From an uncultured Acidimicrobiales bacterium (GTDB lineage: Bacteria; Actinomycetota; Acidimicrobiia; Acidimicrobiales; SZUA-35), in the NCBI GenBank assembly GCA_937922785.1, contig CALAJQ010000009.1, positions 136,958 through 200,957 on the forward strand: DNA of 64,000 nucleotides, written 5' to 3'. Below, piece by piece: positions 25,911 through 33,603 of the stretch (its first letter is position 1; every line of letters starts with the position of its first letter). The translations under genes were made by a program, and so were the position numbers. The notes below the pieces were generated by a model, which was not told where the DNA came from, searched no databases, and worked only from the letters and a program-made list of their open reading frames with translations.

Positions 25911-27073
25911 GGTGACGGCGATCCCGGCGAATTTGTAGCTCGCTCAATTACCCAAGTTGAGTCTTGGAGAATCAGTTCATAGGTGAGGTCCCACTTCGAA
26001 CAAGTTTGACCCTCAGGGCCAAACTGGGCGTCCTGGTTACTAGTGAACGAAACCCACGCCTCGACGTTCCCCTCGGGCGCTGTGAAGATGTTGTAGACGT
26101 CGAGGTCGGTAAGGAACGACGTGCTCATTGATTGCACGAACTCGTCTCTGTCAATTCGATCCTTCAGGCGAGGACCAAGGTAGAGGTCATAGGCTTCGCC
26201 TTCGCGGCTTTCGTTGATCAAAGCAATGTATTCCTCAAACGTGTCACTGACGTCGATTAGTCCGGGGTCAGAGGAAGGTTCGGGTTCATCTACTTCGCAT
26301 CCAAGAGAAATATCGATGGTTCGGGTTAAACCACCGTTCAGGTAGGCCTGGATTTCGGAGCCTGCGACTACGAAGGAGATCGATTCGACGTCAATGAACT
26401 TCCAATCCGCAAGACCAACAACGGTGCCGTCGATATCTATGAGGGGCCCGCCCGAGTTACCTGGGTTGATCGGCGCATCGGTTTGATGAAACAGCACCCC
26501 AGCGTCGGTGTAGTTGAGGCTTGACACAACGCCTCGTGCCAGCGACAAGTTCAACCCTCGGGGGTGGCCTAGCGCAGCAACCTCATCACCCACGCGGACG
26601 CCAGAATCGTCGATGACGAAGTTGTGGCCAGTGATCGGGGTAGTCACTTCCAGCAAGGCAAGGTCTCGCTGTTCATCAGTGCCTACCACCGTTGCGGTGG
26701 CTGTTGTGCCGTCAGCCCGAGACAGCTGCACAATTGAGGCATCTCCAATGACGTGGGCGGCCGTGAGGATTTCGGTCGGGCTCAGCAGAAAGCCGGTGCC
26801 GGTTGAGCCGCCGCCATCGCAGAAGCTGGCTTCGACCCGAAGCACGCCGCTTGAAACTCGTTCGAAGGCGTCGGCGAAGTTCGGAGGCGCTGTGGTTGTG
26901 GTGGTCGGAGCGACCGTTGTGGTTGTTGTCTCCGCGACTGTGGCTTCGGTTGTGGTAACCGGTTGAGTGGTTGGGGGAACTGGCTCGGTGGTTGAAGTTC
27001 CACCGCCGACTTCGACGCCACATGAGGCCATCAGGAGAGCTGTTGCCGCTATCGCAATTCGAGTTTTGTTCAA
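25901..27073 (-). CDS. Trypsin-like serine protease lipoprotein (HtrA/S1C-like)
   Basis: 390 residues. A signal peptide ends in the lipobox LMASC (Cys19), followed by a Thr/Pro-rich wall linker of about 45 residues. The chymotrypsin-fold domain has the full triad: His in LTAAHVIG, Asp in RDLALLEV and Ser in NPGNSGGPL. No PDZ domain is visible; the last 140 residues form a separate small alpha/beta domain (FEEYIALINESREGEAYDLYLGPRLKDR...) that resembles NTF2/lumazine-like sensor folds. The start is a TTG. It is translationally linked to the cysteine-repeat lipoprotein, a possible substrate or regulator (inference). Confidence 0.83.
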   Translation of the reverse strand: MNKTRIAIAATALLMASCGVEVGGGTSTTEPVPPTTQPVTTTEATVAETTTTTVAPTTTTTAPPNFADAFERVSSGVLRVEASFCDGGGSTGTGFLLSPTEILTAAHVIGDASIVQLSRADGTTATATVVGTDEQRDLALLEVTTPITGHNFVIDDSGVRVGDEVAALGHPRGLNLSLARGVVSSLNYTDAGVLFHQTDAPINPGNSGGPLIDIDGTVVGLADWKFIDVESISFVVAGSEIQAYLNGGLTRTIDISLGCEVDEPEPSSDPGLIDVSDTFEEYIALINESREGEAYDLYLGPRLKDRIDRDEFVQSMSTSFLTDLDVYNIFTAPEGNVEAWVSFTSNQDAQFGPEGQTCSKWDLTYELILQDSTWVIERATNSPGSPSPCE

Positions 27074-27122
27074 GTCACCAGCCGCCTGTTTTCGAGCGTA
27101 GGTTGATCCACCTTAGAGCCTT

Positions 27123-27686
27123 ATGGAACCCTACCCATTGCACCCCAAATTGGGCCTGAACTATGAAGAGGGCGTGGGGATATTTCAGAGTTTTCCGATA
27201 GTGGTTGTGCTTGTACTGACAGTGGTTTTGGGTGCGCTCAGATCCCGCTGGATCACGTCTAAGTGGCGACTTGAACAGTTAGGTCCAGTTGCCGAAATTG
27301 ATGAGCTCGTGCGCATCATCGCTGGTCTGTATCGGCGCTCGAATCGTCGTGGGGATCCTCGCAGCGCTGCGATCACTAAGTGGGTCCAGCCGTTCCTTCC
27401 GATGATCGATCAATGGGAGGCACAGAAGGCTGAGTTAAAGAAGCAGGCAAGCTTCACGACCTGGCTAAAGCTTGGAATGCCGAAGTTCTTGGTTCCCGAT
27501 TATCGAAGCGCAACGCTTCAGCTTCACGCAAGAAGTGCGGTGGCGCCGATATTGGATCAGTTCAATGCTGGCCCGGTGATGTTGGAAGGTTCGCTGGGCG
27601 ACGATTTGTGGCGTGCGCTAAATGTCGACTTGCCAGACAGGGTTCCTCAAGCCGTAGGCCTAGCCGCAATGCGGTCGGCCCACTAG
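27123..27686 (+). CDS. Conserved-looking single-span membrane protein, unknown function
   Basis: 187 residues. One hydrophobic span (FPIVVVLVLTVVLGALRSRWI, about residues 22-42) is followed by a soluble, mainly helical cytoplasmic region with many Arg and Lys. A second amphipathic stretch (TTWLKLGMPKFLV) is at about residues 112-124. I see no known domain. It stands alone, divergent from the protease lipoprotein. Base use matches its neighbours, which supports it being a real gene. Confidence 0.55.
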   Translation: MEPYPLHPKLGLNYEEGVGIFQSFPIVVVLVLTVVLGALRSRWITSKWRLEQLGPVAEIDELVRIIAGLYRRSNRRGDPRSAAITKWVQPFLPMIDQWEAQKAELKKQASFTTWLKLGMPKFLVPDYRSATLQLHARSAVAPILDQFNAGPVMLEGSLGDDLWRALNVDLPDRVPQAVGLAAMRSAH

Positions 27687-27750
27687 CTGAAAACCTCCCC
27701 GATTCCGGTCTGCCGCCCTCCCCAAATTTCTGCCCCAGGCGACAATTGGT

Positions 27751-27801
27751 GTCACCTCCAGCAGACAGAACGAGGAATTGTCACTTACAGCAGACAGAAC
27801 G
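27751..27801. repeat. Direct repeat of about 22 bp, period 29, intergenic
   Basis: Two copies at 27751-27772 and 27780-27801 differ at two positions and share the 14-base core CAGCAGACAGAACG. It lies in a 224-base gap between two plus-strand genes in which I see no gene. Confidence 0.7.
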
Positions 27802-27850
27802 CGTCTCATCGCTGTTGCTAGGTCAGCTGCAGACGATATTCACGTAACGG

Positions 27851-27880
27851 CACTCACATAACGACCACTCACATAACGAC
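27851..27880. repeat. Perfect 15-bp tandem duplication upstream of a small gene
   Basis: CACTCACATAACGAC occurs at 27851-27865 and again at 27866-27880, with a partial relative just before. It lies 30 bases ahead of the ATG at 27911, where it could affect promoter spacing. A CATAGT box 6 bases before that ATG is a weak leaderless promoter. Confidence 0.75.
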
Positions 27881-27910
27881 ACTGTCATAGGCCTTCGTCA
27901 TAGTGGAAAC

Positions 27911-28135
27911 ATGACAACTTCCACCAACGAACCAACAGTTCTTCCCCAGCCCGAACCGCTTCCAGACTTCGAACCGCCGTACATCGAACAGCGGCTCAGG
28001 CTTGCTTCAGACAACCCGTCACCAGAAACTGCCAGTGGCGACGCCGAACCAGTTTCTGCCCTAATTCAAATGGCGACCTACCGCTTAAGCGCGGTTTTTG
28101 GTGAACTCCGATGGGTCGACGGCGAAGTTGCTTAG
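27911..28135 (+). CDS. Small hypothetical protein (74 residues)
   Basis: The chain starts with a Pro/Glu-rich flexible segment ([20 protein letters not shown]) and ends with a short helix-strand unit ([27 protein letters not shown]). No domain is recognised. Its stop overlaps the convergent fumarase gene by 4 bases. Codon use and the ATG with a nearby CATAGT box favour a real gene, but evidence is modest. Confidence 0.5.
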   Translation: MTTSTNEPTVLPQPEPLPDFEPPYIEQRLRLASDNPSPETASGDAEPVSALIQMATYRLSAVFGELRWVDGEVA

Positions 28136-29766
28136 CGTTTGGCTCGAATGTCTAACGGGCGTGAAGTCTGTGAGTAGAAGTCGTTGCCTTTGTCATCGGT
28201 CACGATGAAAGCCGGGAAGTCCTCAACCTCAATCTTCCAAACGGCCTCCATGCCAAGTTCTGGGTATTCCAGAACCTCGACCGACCGAATCGAATCCTTA
28301 GCTAGCCGGGCTGCGGGCCCGCCAATCGAACCGAGGTAAAAGCCGCCATGGCGGTTGCACGCATCCACGACCTGTTGGCTGCGGTTGCCCTTTGCCAGCA
28401 TCACCATCGAACCACCGGCGGCCTGGAACTCATCCACATAGGAATCCATGCGCCCAGCCGTGGTCGGGCCAAACGAACCTGACGCATAACCTTCGGGAGT
28501 CTTGGCCGGACCGGCGTAATAGATGGGATGGTCCTTGAGATATTGCGGCATCGGTTCGCCTGCCTGAAGCCGCTCACGAATCTTTGCGTGAGCGATGTCG
28601 CGCCCTACGACCAACGTGCCGGTGAGAGACAGCCGAGTCTTGATCGGGTGTTTGGTTAACTCAGCCCGAATGTCTTCCATAGGCTGATCAAGGTTGATCG
28701 GTATGACCTCACCGGATAGGTCTTGAGTTTCTACGGCGGGGAGGTAGCTGGCTGGATCGGGCTCTAGGTGTTCCAGAAAGACGCCGTCGGCATTGATCTT
28801 GGCCAGGGCTTGTCGATCGGCAGAGCAACTAACCGCCAAACCAACCGGAAGTGATGCGCCATGGCGGGGGAGTCGGATTACGCGGACGTCGTGGCAAAAA
28901 TACTTGCCGCCGAACTGGGCGCCGATTCCGAACTCTTGGGTCAGCTTTAGAACTTCGGCTTCCATATCAAGGTCACGGAAACCATGTCCTGACTCCGAAC
29001 CCGAGGTGGGCAGCGAATCGAGGTAGCGGGTCGAGGCGAGCTTCGCGGTTTCAACTGCGAACTCCGCAGACGTTCCGCCGATAACCAGGCCCAGGTGGTA
29101 CGGCGGGCAGGCCGAGGTGCCGATTAGGCGAAGCTTCTCGTCAAGGAACTTGCGAAGTCCCGTTGGGTTCAGGATGGCCTTGGTCTCCTGGAACAGATAG
29201 CTCTTGTTGGCCGAGCCGCCGCCCTTGGTCATAAACATGAACTTGTACTCGCTGCCTTGGGTTGCCTCAAGCTTGATTTCACCCGGCAGATTCGTGCCCG
29301 TGTTCTTCTCTTCCCACATAGTGAGCGGGGCCATTTGCGAGTAGCGCAAGTTTGAGTTTTGAAAGGTCTCTCCAGCGCCGGCGGCAAGCGGCTCACGATC
29401 ATCGCCGTCGGTCAGCACGTATTGGCCCTTCTTGCCTTTGATGATGATCGTGCCAGTGTCTTGGCATCCGGGCAGGATGAACCCAGATGCAATGTTTGCG
29501 TTAAGCAAAAGCTCGGTTGCCACAAAGCGATCGTTCGCTGACGATTCTGGATCGTCGATGATCTTGGTGAGCTGCTTGAGATGGCTGGGCCGTAGAAGAT
29601 GACTGATGTTGCGAATTGCCGTTGCGCTTAAAAGCTTGATTGCTTCGTCGCTGACCTTTAGGAACTGTTTGCCTCCGAGGTCAACGGTTTCCACGCCGTC
29701 GGTGGTGAGCAGGTCATACTCAGTTTCGTCAGGACCGAGGGGGAGAATGTCTTGGAATGATGCCAC
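28132..29766 (-). CDS. fumA: Class I fumarate hydratase (iron-sulfur, FumA/B type)
   Basis: Reversible fumarate + water <-> malate in the TCA cycle, single-chain class I enzyme of about 544 residues. The three cluster Cys are in [20 protein letters not shown] and AVSCSADRQ. The C-terminal beta domain has [27 protein letters not shown] and [15 protein letters not shown]. The computed frame runs to a GTG at 29817, which would overlap the divergent regulator; the GTG at 29766 gives the family-like start ([19 protein letters not shown]) and has a TATATT box 8 bases ahead. The oxygen-labile cluster is noteworthy next to a Ni-SOD-bearing aerobe. Confidence 0.92.
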   Translation of the reverse strand: MASFQDILPLGPDETEYDLLTTDGVETVDLGGKQFLKVSDEAIKLLSATAIRNISHLLRPSHLKQLTKIIDDPESSANDRFVATELLLNANIASGFILPGCQDTGTIIIKGKKGQYVLTDGDDREPLAAGAGETFQNSNLRYSQMAPLTMWEEKNTGTNLPGEIKLEATQGSEYKFMFMTKGGGSANKSYLFQETKAILNPTGLRKFLDEKLRLIGTSACPPYHLGLVIGGTSAEFAVETAKLASTRYLDSLPTSGSESGHGFRDLDMEAEVLKLTQEFGIGAQFGGKYFCHDVRVIRLPRHGASLPVGLAVSCSADRQALAKINADGVFLEHLEPDPASYLPAVETQDLSGEVIPINLDQPMEDIRAELTKHPIKTRLSLTGTLVVGRDIAHAKIRERLQAGEPMPQYLKDHPIYYAGPAKTPEGYASGSFGPTTAGRMDSYVDEFQAAGGSMVMLAKGNRSQQVVDACNRHGGFYLGSIGGPAARLAKDSIRSVEVLEYPELGMEAVWKIEVEDFPAFIVTDDKGNDFYSQTSRPLDIRAKR

Positions 29767-29774
29767 AGCAGTCG

Positions 29775-29780
29775 AATATA
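29775..29780 (-). promoter_or_regulatory. Putative leaderless -10 box of the fumarase gene
   Basis: TATATT, 8 bases before the GTG at 29766. It lies within the 36-base gap shared with the divergent Crp-family gene. Confidence 0.5.
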
Positions 29781-29790
29781 GGGGATCTAG

Positions 29791-29796
29791 TAGAGT
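29791..29796 (+). promoter_or_regulatory. Putative leaderless -10 box of the Crp-family gene
   Basis: TAGAGT, 6 bases before the GTG at 29803. It lies back to back with the fumarase box. Confidence 0.5.
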
Positions 29797-29802
29797 GATG
29801 GG

Positions 29803-30468
29803 GTGCCCGACCTCCACCCAAACGCGAAGCCCGGACAGGCCTACAAGGGCCTAAGCGTCAAAGAGTGGGATTCGGTTATTGAGCATGGTCGGCTTGTAAA
29901 GCGGCCGGCAGGCACCACGATTGCTCGCGAAGGTGAGGCTGACCGAAGCGTCATTGCCATCAAGGCCGGTCAACTTGACGTTGTTCTGCACTCAAAAACC
30001 GGGGCCTCCATGACGGTTGGCTCGCGCTGGCCCGGGCAACTTGTGGGCGAAATGGCAGCGCTTGACGGCGAGCCGCGCTCAGCCTCGATTGTGGCCATGA
30101 CCGATGTTGAATTGGTGATGATGAGCAAGGATGGCTTCCTCGCGGTTCTAGAAAAGAATCCGGCAATGGCTATCGATCTGCTGATTCAGGCCTCGCTGCG
30201 CTTGCGTGACATCACAAAGCGTCATGCTGGTCGCTCTAATTCGCTGAGCACCAGAATCGCCACCCGGCTCACCCAGTTCGCTGAGGGCTCGGGTACCAAC
30301 AAGCTCAATCTCACACAGGACGAGTTGGCCTCCTGGGTCGATGCCACTCGCGAGTCCACATCAAAGGAACTCAAGATTTTGAGAGACGCCAAGATCGTCA
30401 AAACGGCGCGTGGTTCGATTACGGTTTTGGACCTAGAGCGCTTAAGGGCCCTGGCCAACGGCGTTTAG
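29803..30468 (+). CDS. Crp/Fnr-family transcription regulator
   Basis: 221 residues. The N-terminal cyclic-nucleotide-binding jelly roll has a phosphate-binding cassette [17 protein letters not shown] (about residues 78-94) whose Gly-Glu and Arg-Ser residues are the cAMP/cGMP contacts in Crp. A dimer helix follows, then a winged HTH ([25 protein letters not shown], about 165-190). No Fnr-type N-terminal cysteines are present, so a cyclic nucleotide is the likely ligand. The GTG at 29803 is the only possible start because a stop codon precedes it in frame. It shares a 36-base divergent promoter gap with fumarase, which it may regulate (inference). Confidence 0.9.
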   Translation: MPDLHPNAKPGQAYKGLSVKEWDSVIEHGRLVKRPAGTTIAREGEADRSVIAIKAGQLDVVLHSKTGASMTVGSRWPGQLVGEMAALDGEPRSASIVAMTDVELVMMSKDGFLAVLEKNPAMAIDLLIQASLRLRDITKRHAGRSNSLSTRIATRLTQFAEGSGTNKLNLTQDELASWVDATRESTSKELKILRDAKIVKTARGSITVLDLERLRALANGV

Positions 30469-30636
30469 CGGCGAGTTAATCGGTGGCCGAGGCACCTGAG
30501 ATCCCTCCGAACTCAAATGCCCGACCACACGACTTCGTTTACTGGACCGCCGCCGCGGGCCCAGTAACCGGTTACCAAGCACAGTGTCGTCGGTTGCGGC
30601 GACTCCGTCTGTGAATCACCTCACCGACCAGGTGTG

Positions 30637-32076
30637 TCATTTGTCACTATCGCGGGCCTGAAGCGGGTTCCGTACTGTTCGACTCTTAGGGCCAGCGGTT
30701 GGAACCAATAGCTTTCGCATCATGTCTGAGGCTGCAATCGTGGAGCTTTCGATGTACTGATCGTGGTTGCTCTCGATGTTCTTGGCCAAGTATCGATAGT
30801 TGACCATCATGCACATGCCCCGTTCCCAGCCCACTTTGCCCGGGTTAGCCATCCAGTTAAGTCGCTCAACCTGGGCGCCATTGGAGAGATGAAAGTGTGC
30901 AACTGGGTCTGCTGCTCGCTTGCCGTTGGTTTCCTCGATCAAGTACCTCGCGCAGAGCCGCATAAGCGGGGCCCGCCGAGAGCTGAGTTCTGAATCAGGC
31001 GGCGGCGTGTGGGCAGCAATGACCTTGGAAAGGCCATCAATTGCCGCCTCCTCATCGCCGTCGCTTAACCAATCGATCTCGGCGGATGCCAAAAGGTTTG
31101 GTTCACCCAAGTTCGACTCCAGCCAGCTTCGAAAGCCGGGAATGGGAGACAGGGTTGCGAACTCCTTGATGTCAGGCAGCTCTTCGCTAAGCAGTCCGAC
31201 TACTCGCTTGATCAACCGGTCGCCAAGCGACACTCCCGACAGGCCCCGGTGGCAGTTCGAGATCGAGAAGAAGACTGCCGTGTCAGCTCCCGCTGCTGGC
31301 AGAGGTTCCGACTGCTGGTCCAACAGCGGTTCAAGCTTGTCCGAAATTCCTCGAGTTAGGGCAACCTCCACAAAGATCAGTGGCTCGTCAGGCATGGCTG
31401 GGTGGATGAAGGCGTAAAGGCGTCGATCGGTGTCGAGTCGATCTCGAAGGTCTTCCCAGCTCGCAATGGCGTGAACAGCCTCGTACTCGATCAGCTTTTC
31501 AAGCAGTGACGCTGGTGATTCCCAAGTGAGGCGCTCAAGGTCGAGGAGGCCTACATCAAAGAACCGAGCCAGAATCCGGCGAAGGTCCTGGTCCAAGGCC
31601 CGCAGCGATGTGTCTTGGCCCCGAATGTCTAGAAGCTCCTCACGCATATCGATTAGGAATGCAAGGCCACCATCCATGCCAACAAACAACTGAAATAGGC
31701 GTTCCCTGGGCGGGATCAGTGCCTCTCGCAGCGCTTGTTCTGCCTCACGGCGATCGTCGGAATTGTTCGATCGGATGACCCGGTCGATGGTGGCGTCGAC
31801 CAGGTTGTCATCATGGTCATAAGCCCCAGCTAACAGCTCGAAGAACTTGCGCCGACCAGTTGGGCTAAGTGACAAAAAGGTACGAGCAATAGTTGCGGCA
31901 CGCCTTTGCGCAGCTGGCTCGCCGCCACGAGCTTGAATGCATTGATCGAGAACTCGGCGAAGCCGGGCCTCATCACGAGCCGTCAGATCAGGGCTAGAAA
32001 GCGGCGCATCATCTTCAAAGCTTGAACGCCAGTGGCGGACCTTGCCCACCATCCGGTCGAATCGATTCGTTTCCAC
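30637..32076 (-). CDS. Malonyl-CoA decarboxylase
   Basis: Converts malonyl-CoA to acetyl-CoA + CO2. 479 residues with the family layout: an N-terminal helical bundle (about 1-165) and a GNAT-like catalytic domain. Recognisable blocks are FVGMDGGLAFLIDMRE, YAFIHPAMPDEPLIFVEVAL, FFSISNCHRGLSGVSLGD (substrate-binding), FATLSPIPGF with the catalytic Ser, and a C-terminal PVAHFHLSNGAQVERLNW with the catalytic His. There is no targeting peptide. It stands alone. A TACGAT box 6 bases before the GTG suggests leaderless expression. It may serve malonate use or fatty-acid control. Confidence 0.92.
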   Translation of the reverse strand: METNRFDRMVGKVRHWRSSFEDDAPLSSPDLTARDEARLRRVLDQCIQARGGEPAAQRRAATIARTFLSLSPTGRRKFFELLAGAYDHDDNLVDATIDRVIRSNNSDDRREAEQALREALIPPRERLFQLFVGMDGGLAFLIDMREELLDIRGQDTSLRALDQDLRRILARFFDVGLLDLERLTWESPASLLEKLIEYEAVHAIASWEDLRDRLDTDRRLYAFIHPAMPDEPLIFVEVALTRGISDKLEPLLDQQSEPLPAAGADTAVFFSISNCHRGLSGVSLGDRLIKRVVGLLSEELPDIKEFATLSPIPGFRSWLESNLGEPNLLASAEIDWLSDGDEEAAIDGLSKVIAAHTPPPDSELSSRRAPLMRLCARYLIEETNGKRAADPVAHFHLSNGAQVERLNWMANPGKVGWERGMCMMVNYRYLAKNIESNHDQYIESSTIAASDMMRKLLVPTAGPKSRTVRNPLQARDSDK

Positions 32077-32082
32077 GCCCTA

Positions 32083-32088
32083 ATCGTA
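32083..32088 (-). promoter_or_regulatory. Putative leaderless -10 box of the malonyl-CoA decarboxylase gene
   Basis: TACGAT, 6 bases before the GTG at 32076. Confidence 0.45.
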
Positions 32089-32117
32089 GGCGCTGTTCCT
32101 GGCCGGTCGGGCGTCAG

Positions 32118-32181
32118 TATCTAGCTGGCCGGTCGGCGGTATCTAGCTGGCCGGTCGGCTCTATCTAGCTGGCCGGTCGGC
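32118..32181. repeat. Three copies of a 22-bp tandem repeat containing a stop codon
   Basis: The 20-base core TATCTAGCTGGCCGGTCGGC is identical at 32118-32137, 32140-32159 and 32162-32181, with two variable bases between copies. The TAG stop of the thioredoxin-like gene (minus strand, 32165-32167) lies in the last copy. The copy edge CTGGCC-GGTC-GGCCAG (32169-32184) forms a 6-bp hairpin, so the array may also weaken read-through toward the malonyl-CoA decarboxylase gene. Confidence 0.9.
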
Positions 32182-32674
32182 CAGTGTAAGGAACAGGATC
32201 GCCGGGTTGGGGCAATAGTGGAGTGGTCCACTGAAGGTACTTGCCCAGGTCAAAGCAGATCGCCCGCCATTCCTGGGGATCCCAGCCGTTTGCAACTTGG
32301 AGCCCGAGGTCGGGGCGAATGTGAACCAAAGCAGGCAAGCGTTCGATGCCCAAGGCCTTAACAGTTTCGCGATCGTCGTCAACCAATGTCAGAAGCGACT
32401 CAGCCCACGGACCCAAGAACTCTTTGCAACCATCAGGGTCTGCGGTGGCCAGCCAGCCCACACGAACGTCAGCAGGCGCGTAATGTTCAAGGAGTCGCCC
32501 AGCAGTCTCTAGAATCCAGGCACTTTCGTGCGTGTAAGGATCTAACGCGACCAGCAAAAGCGGGAACGATGTAAGCCAATCTCGGACTTCAAAACCATTG
32601 CCTTGAACCGAAGTCAAGACGAGGTCAGACGGTGCACTCTCCACGGGCGGCGAGGCTAGCGCAAGGAAGTCCAT
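32165..32674 (-). CDS. Thioredoxin-fold hypothetical protein without CxxC
   Basis: 169 residues. The beta-alpha-beta pattern (FPLLLVALDPYTHESAWILETAGRLLEHY, VRVGWLATADPDG, LLTLVDDDRETVKALGIERLPALVHIRPD) matches a thioredoxin-like fold with a cis-Pro in RLPALVHI, but the active-site position has no cysteines. The C-terminal PQPGDPVPYTGRPAS tail is encoded partly in a tandem repeat, so its end may have shifted recently. No function can be assigned; it may be a binding-only thioredoxin relative. Confidence 0.6.
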   Translation of the reverse strand: MDFLALASPPVESAPSDLVLTSVQGNGFEVRDWLTSFPLLLVALDPYTHESAWILETAGRLLEHYAPADVRVGWLATADPDGCKEFLGPWAESLLTLVDDDRETVKALGIERLPALVHIRPDLGLQVANGWDPQEWRAICFDLGKYLQWTTPLLPQPGDPVPYTGRPAS

Positions 32675-32798
32675 ATAGGGAACATTTGAGCCGATATTCG
32701 CTTAAGTTGGCAACTTTAAGTGCCTGATTGGCTAGTTCTGTGCAACAGGCAAGGAAGTTCTGTGCAGCGGCGAATCCGCATCAGAGCGGCCCCGAATA

Positions 32799-32804
32799 TA
32801 TGAT
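32799..32804 (+). promoter_or_regulatory. Putative leaderless -10 box of the eIF2B-like gene
   Basis: TATGAT, 7 bases before the ATG at 32812. It decides this start over earlier in-frame TTG (32728) and ATG (32800). Confidence 0.5.
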
Positions 32805-32811
32805 CACGCTC

Positions 32812-33603
32812 ATGAGCATCGAACATCTTCGCTACGTCGCCCGGGCGTCTGGGGCTGAAGTTAGTTCGCTGACATCTGAAGCCGCCTACGCACTCAGTTC
32901 ACTGGCCTATCAGGAGCCACGAGAGCTGCTCACAGCATGCCGCCGCCTATTGCACGCCCAGCCCACCGTCGGGCCGTTGTGGTGGCTCTGTGCCCGGCTG
33001 GTGATGGCCTCAAATCCTTCGCAAGTAGCTCACGAGGTCGTTGATGAACTTCACGAGGATCGAACTGCTCGCAACTTGTCGCACGAAATGGCCGATAACT
33101 CAGTTGTGGGCGTTTCGGGATGGCCTGGAATCACCCTGGCTGGACTGCGGAAAAGGGGCGATGCTGCGGTTCTCGTGCTGGATGTGGAAGGCCAAGGTTT
33201 TAGCGCCGTTCACTATCTCGAAGACCAATATGTTGACGCGTCGCAGGTGGACAGTCACCAACTGGCAGGGCTGGTGTCAGAGGCTGACTTGATAATCGTT
33301 GAAGCGGCCGCAGCTGGCGATGCCGCAATGCTTACCGACGTCGGTTCCTACGGATTAGCCGCGGTGGCCAAAGCTCAAAATGTTCCCGTGTGGGCTGTTG
33401 TGGGCCCAGGTCGGCACTTGCCCGAGCAGTTCTTCGCCGAGATCTTACTGAGAACACACGACGCTGACCGACCAGCTTGGGTCGGCGGCTATGACGTGTT
33501 GCCCTATGGCCTGATCGACTCGGTTGTGACGGCAACCGGTCGTCGTTCAATTAGCGACCTTGGTAAGTCCAAATGCCCGTTTGCGCCCGAGCTATTGCGT
33601 TAG
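32812..33603 (+). CDS. eIF2B/MtnA-fold (initiation factor 2B-like) protein
   Basis: 263 residues from the leaderless ATG. The N-terminal helical part (about 1-85) is followed by a Rossmann-like domain in the style of the eIF2B-alpha/methylthioribose-1-phosphate isomerase/ribose-1,5-bisphosphate isomerase superfamily. The mark is SEADLIIVEAAAAGDAAMLTDVGSYGLAAVAKAQNVPVWAVVG, where the family has ADxxxVGAxxxxxxGxxxNxxGTxxLAxxAxxxxVPVxV. The usual catalytic Cys/Asp residues of MtnA are not evident, so enzyme activity is uncertain. It stands between unrelated genes. Assignment to the superfamily is by pattern only. Confidence 0.6.
   Translation: MSIEHLRYVARASGAEVSSLTSEAAYALSSLAYQEPRELLTACRRLLHAQPTVGPLWWLCARLVMASNPSQVAHEVVDELHEDRTARNLSHEMADNSVVGVSGWPGITLAGLRKRGDAAVLVLDVEGQGFSAVHYLEDQYVDASQVDSHQLAGLVSEADLIIVEAAAAGDAAMLTDVGSYGLAAVAKAQNVPVWAVVGPGRHLPEQFFAEILLRTHDADRPAWVGGYDVLPYGLIDSVVTATGRRSISDLGKSKCPFAPELLR

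Noticed and set aside
30564-30575. GTAACCGGTTAC palindrome between the Crp-family gene and malonyl-CoA decarboxylase as an operator
   Set aside because: It lies downstream of both convergent genes, so an operator role is not supported. The 168-base gap shows no gene or strong hairpin otherwise.
32118-32181. A CRISPR array
   Set aside because: Units are directly adjacent with 2-base gaps, so there are no spacers. The same holds for the other tandem repeats in the window.
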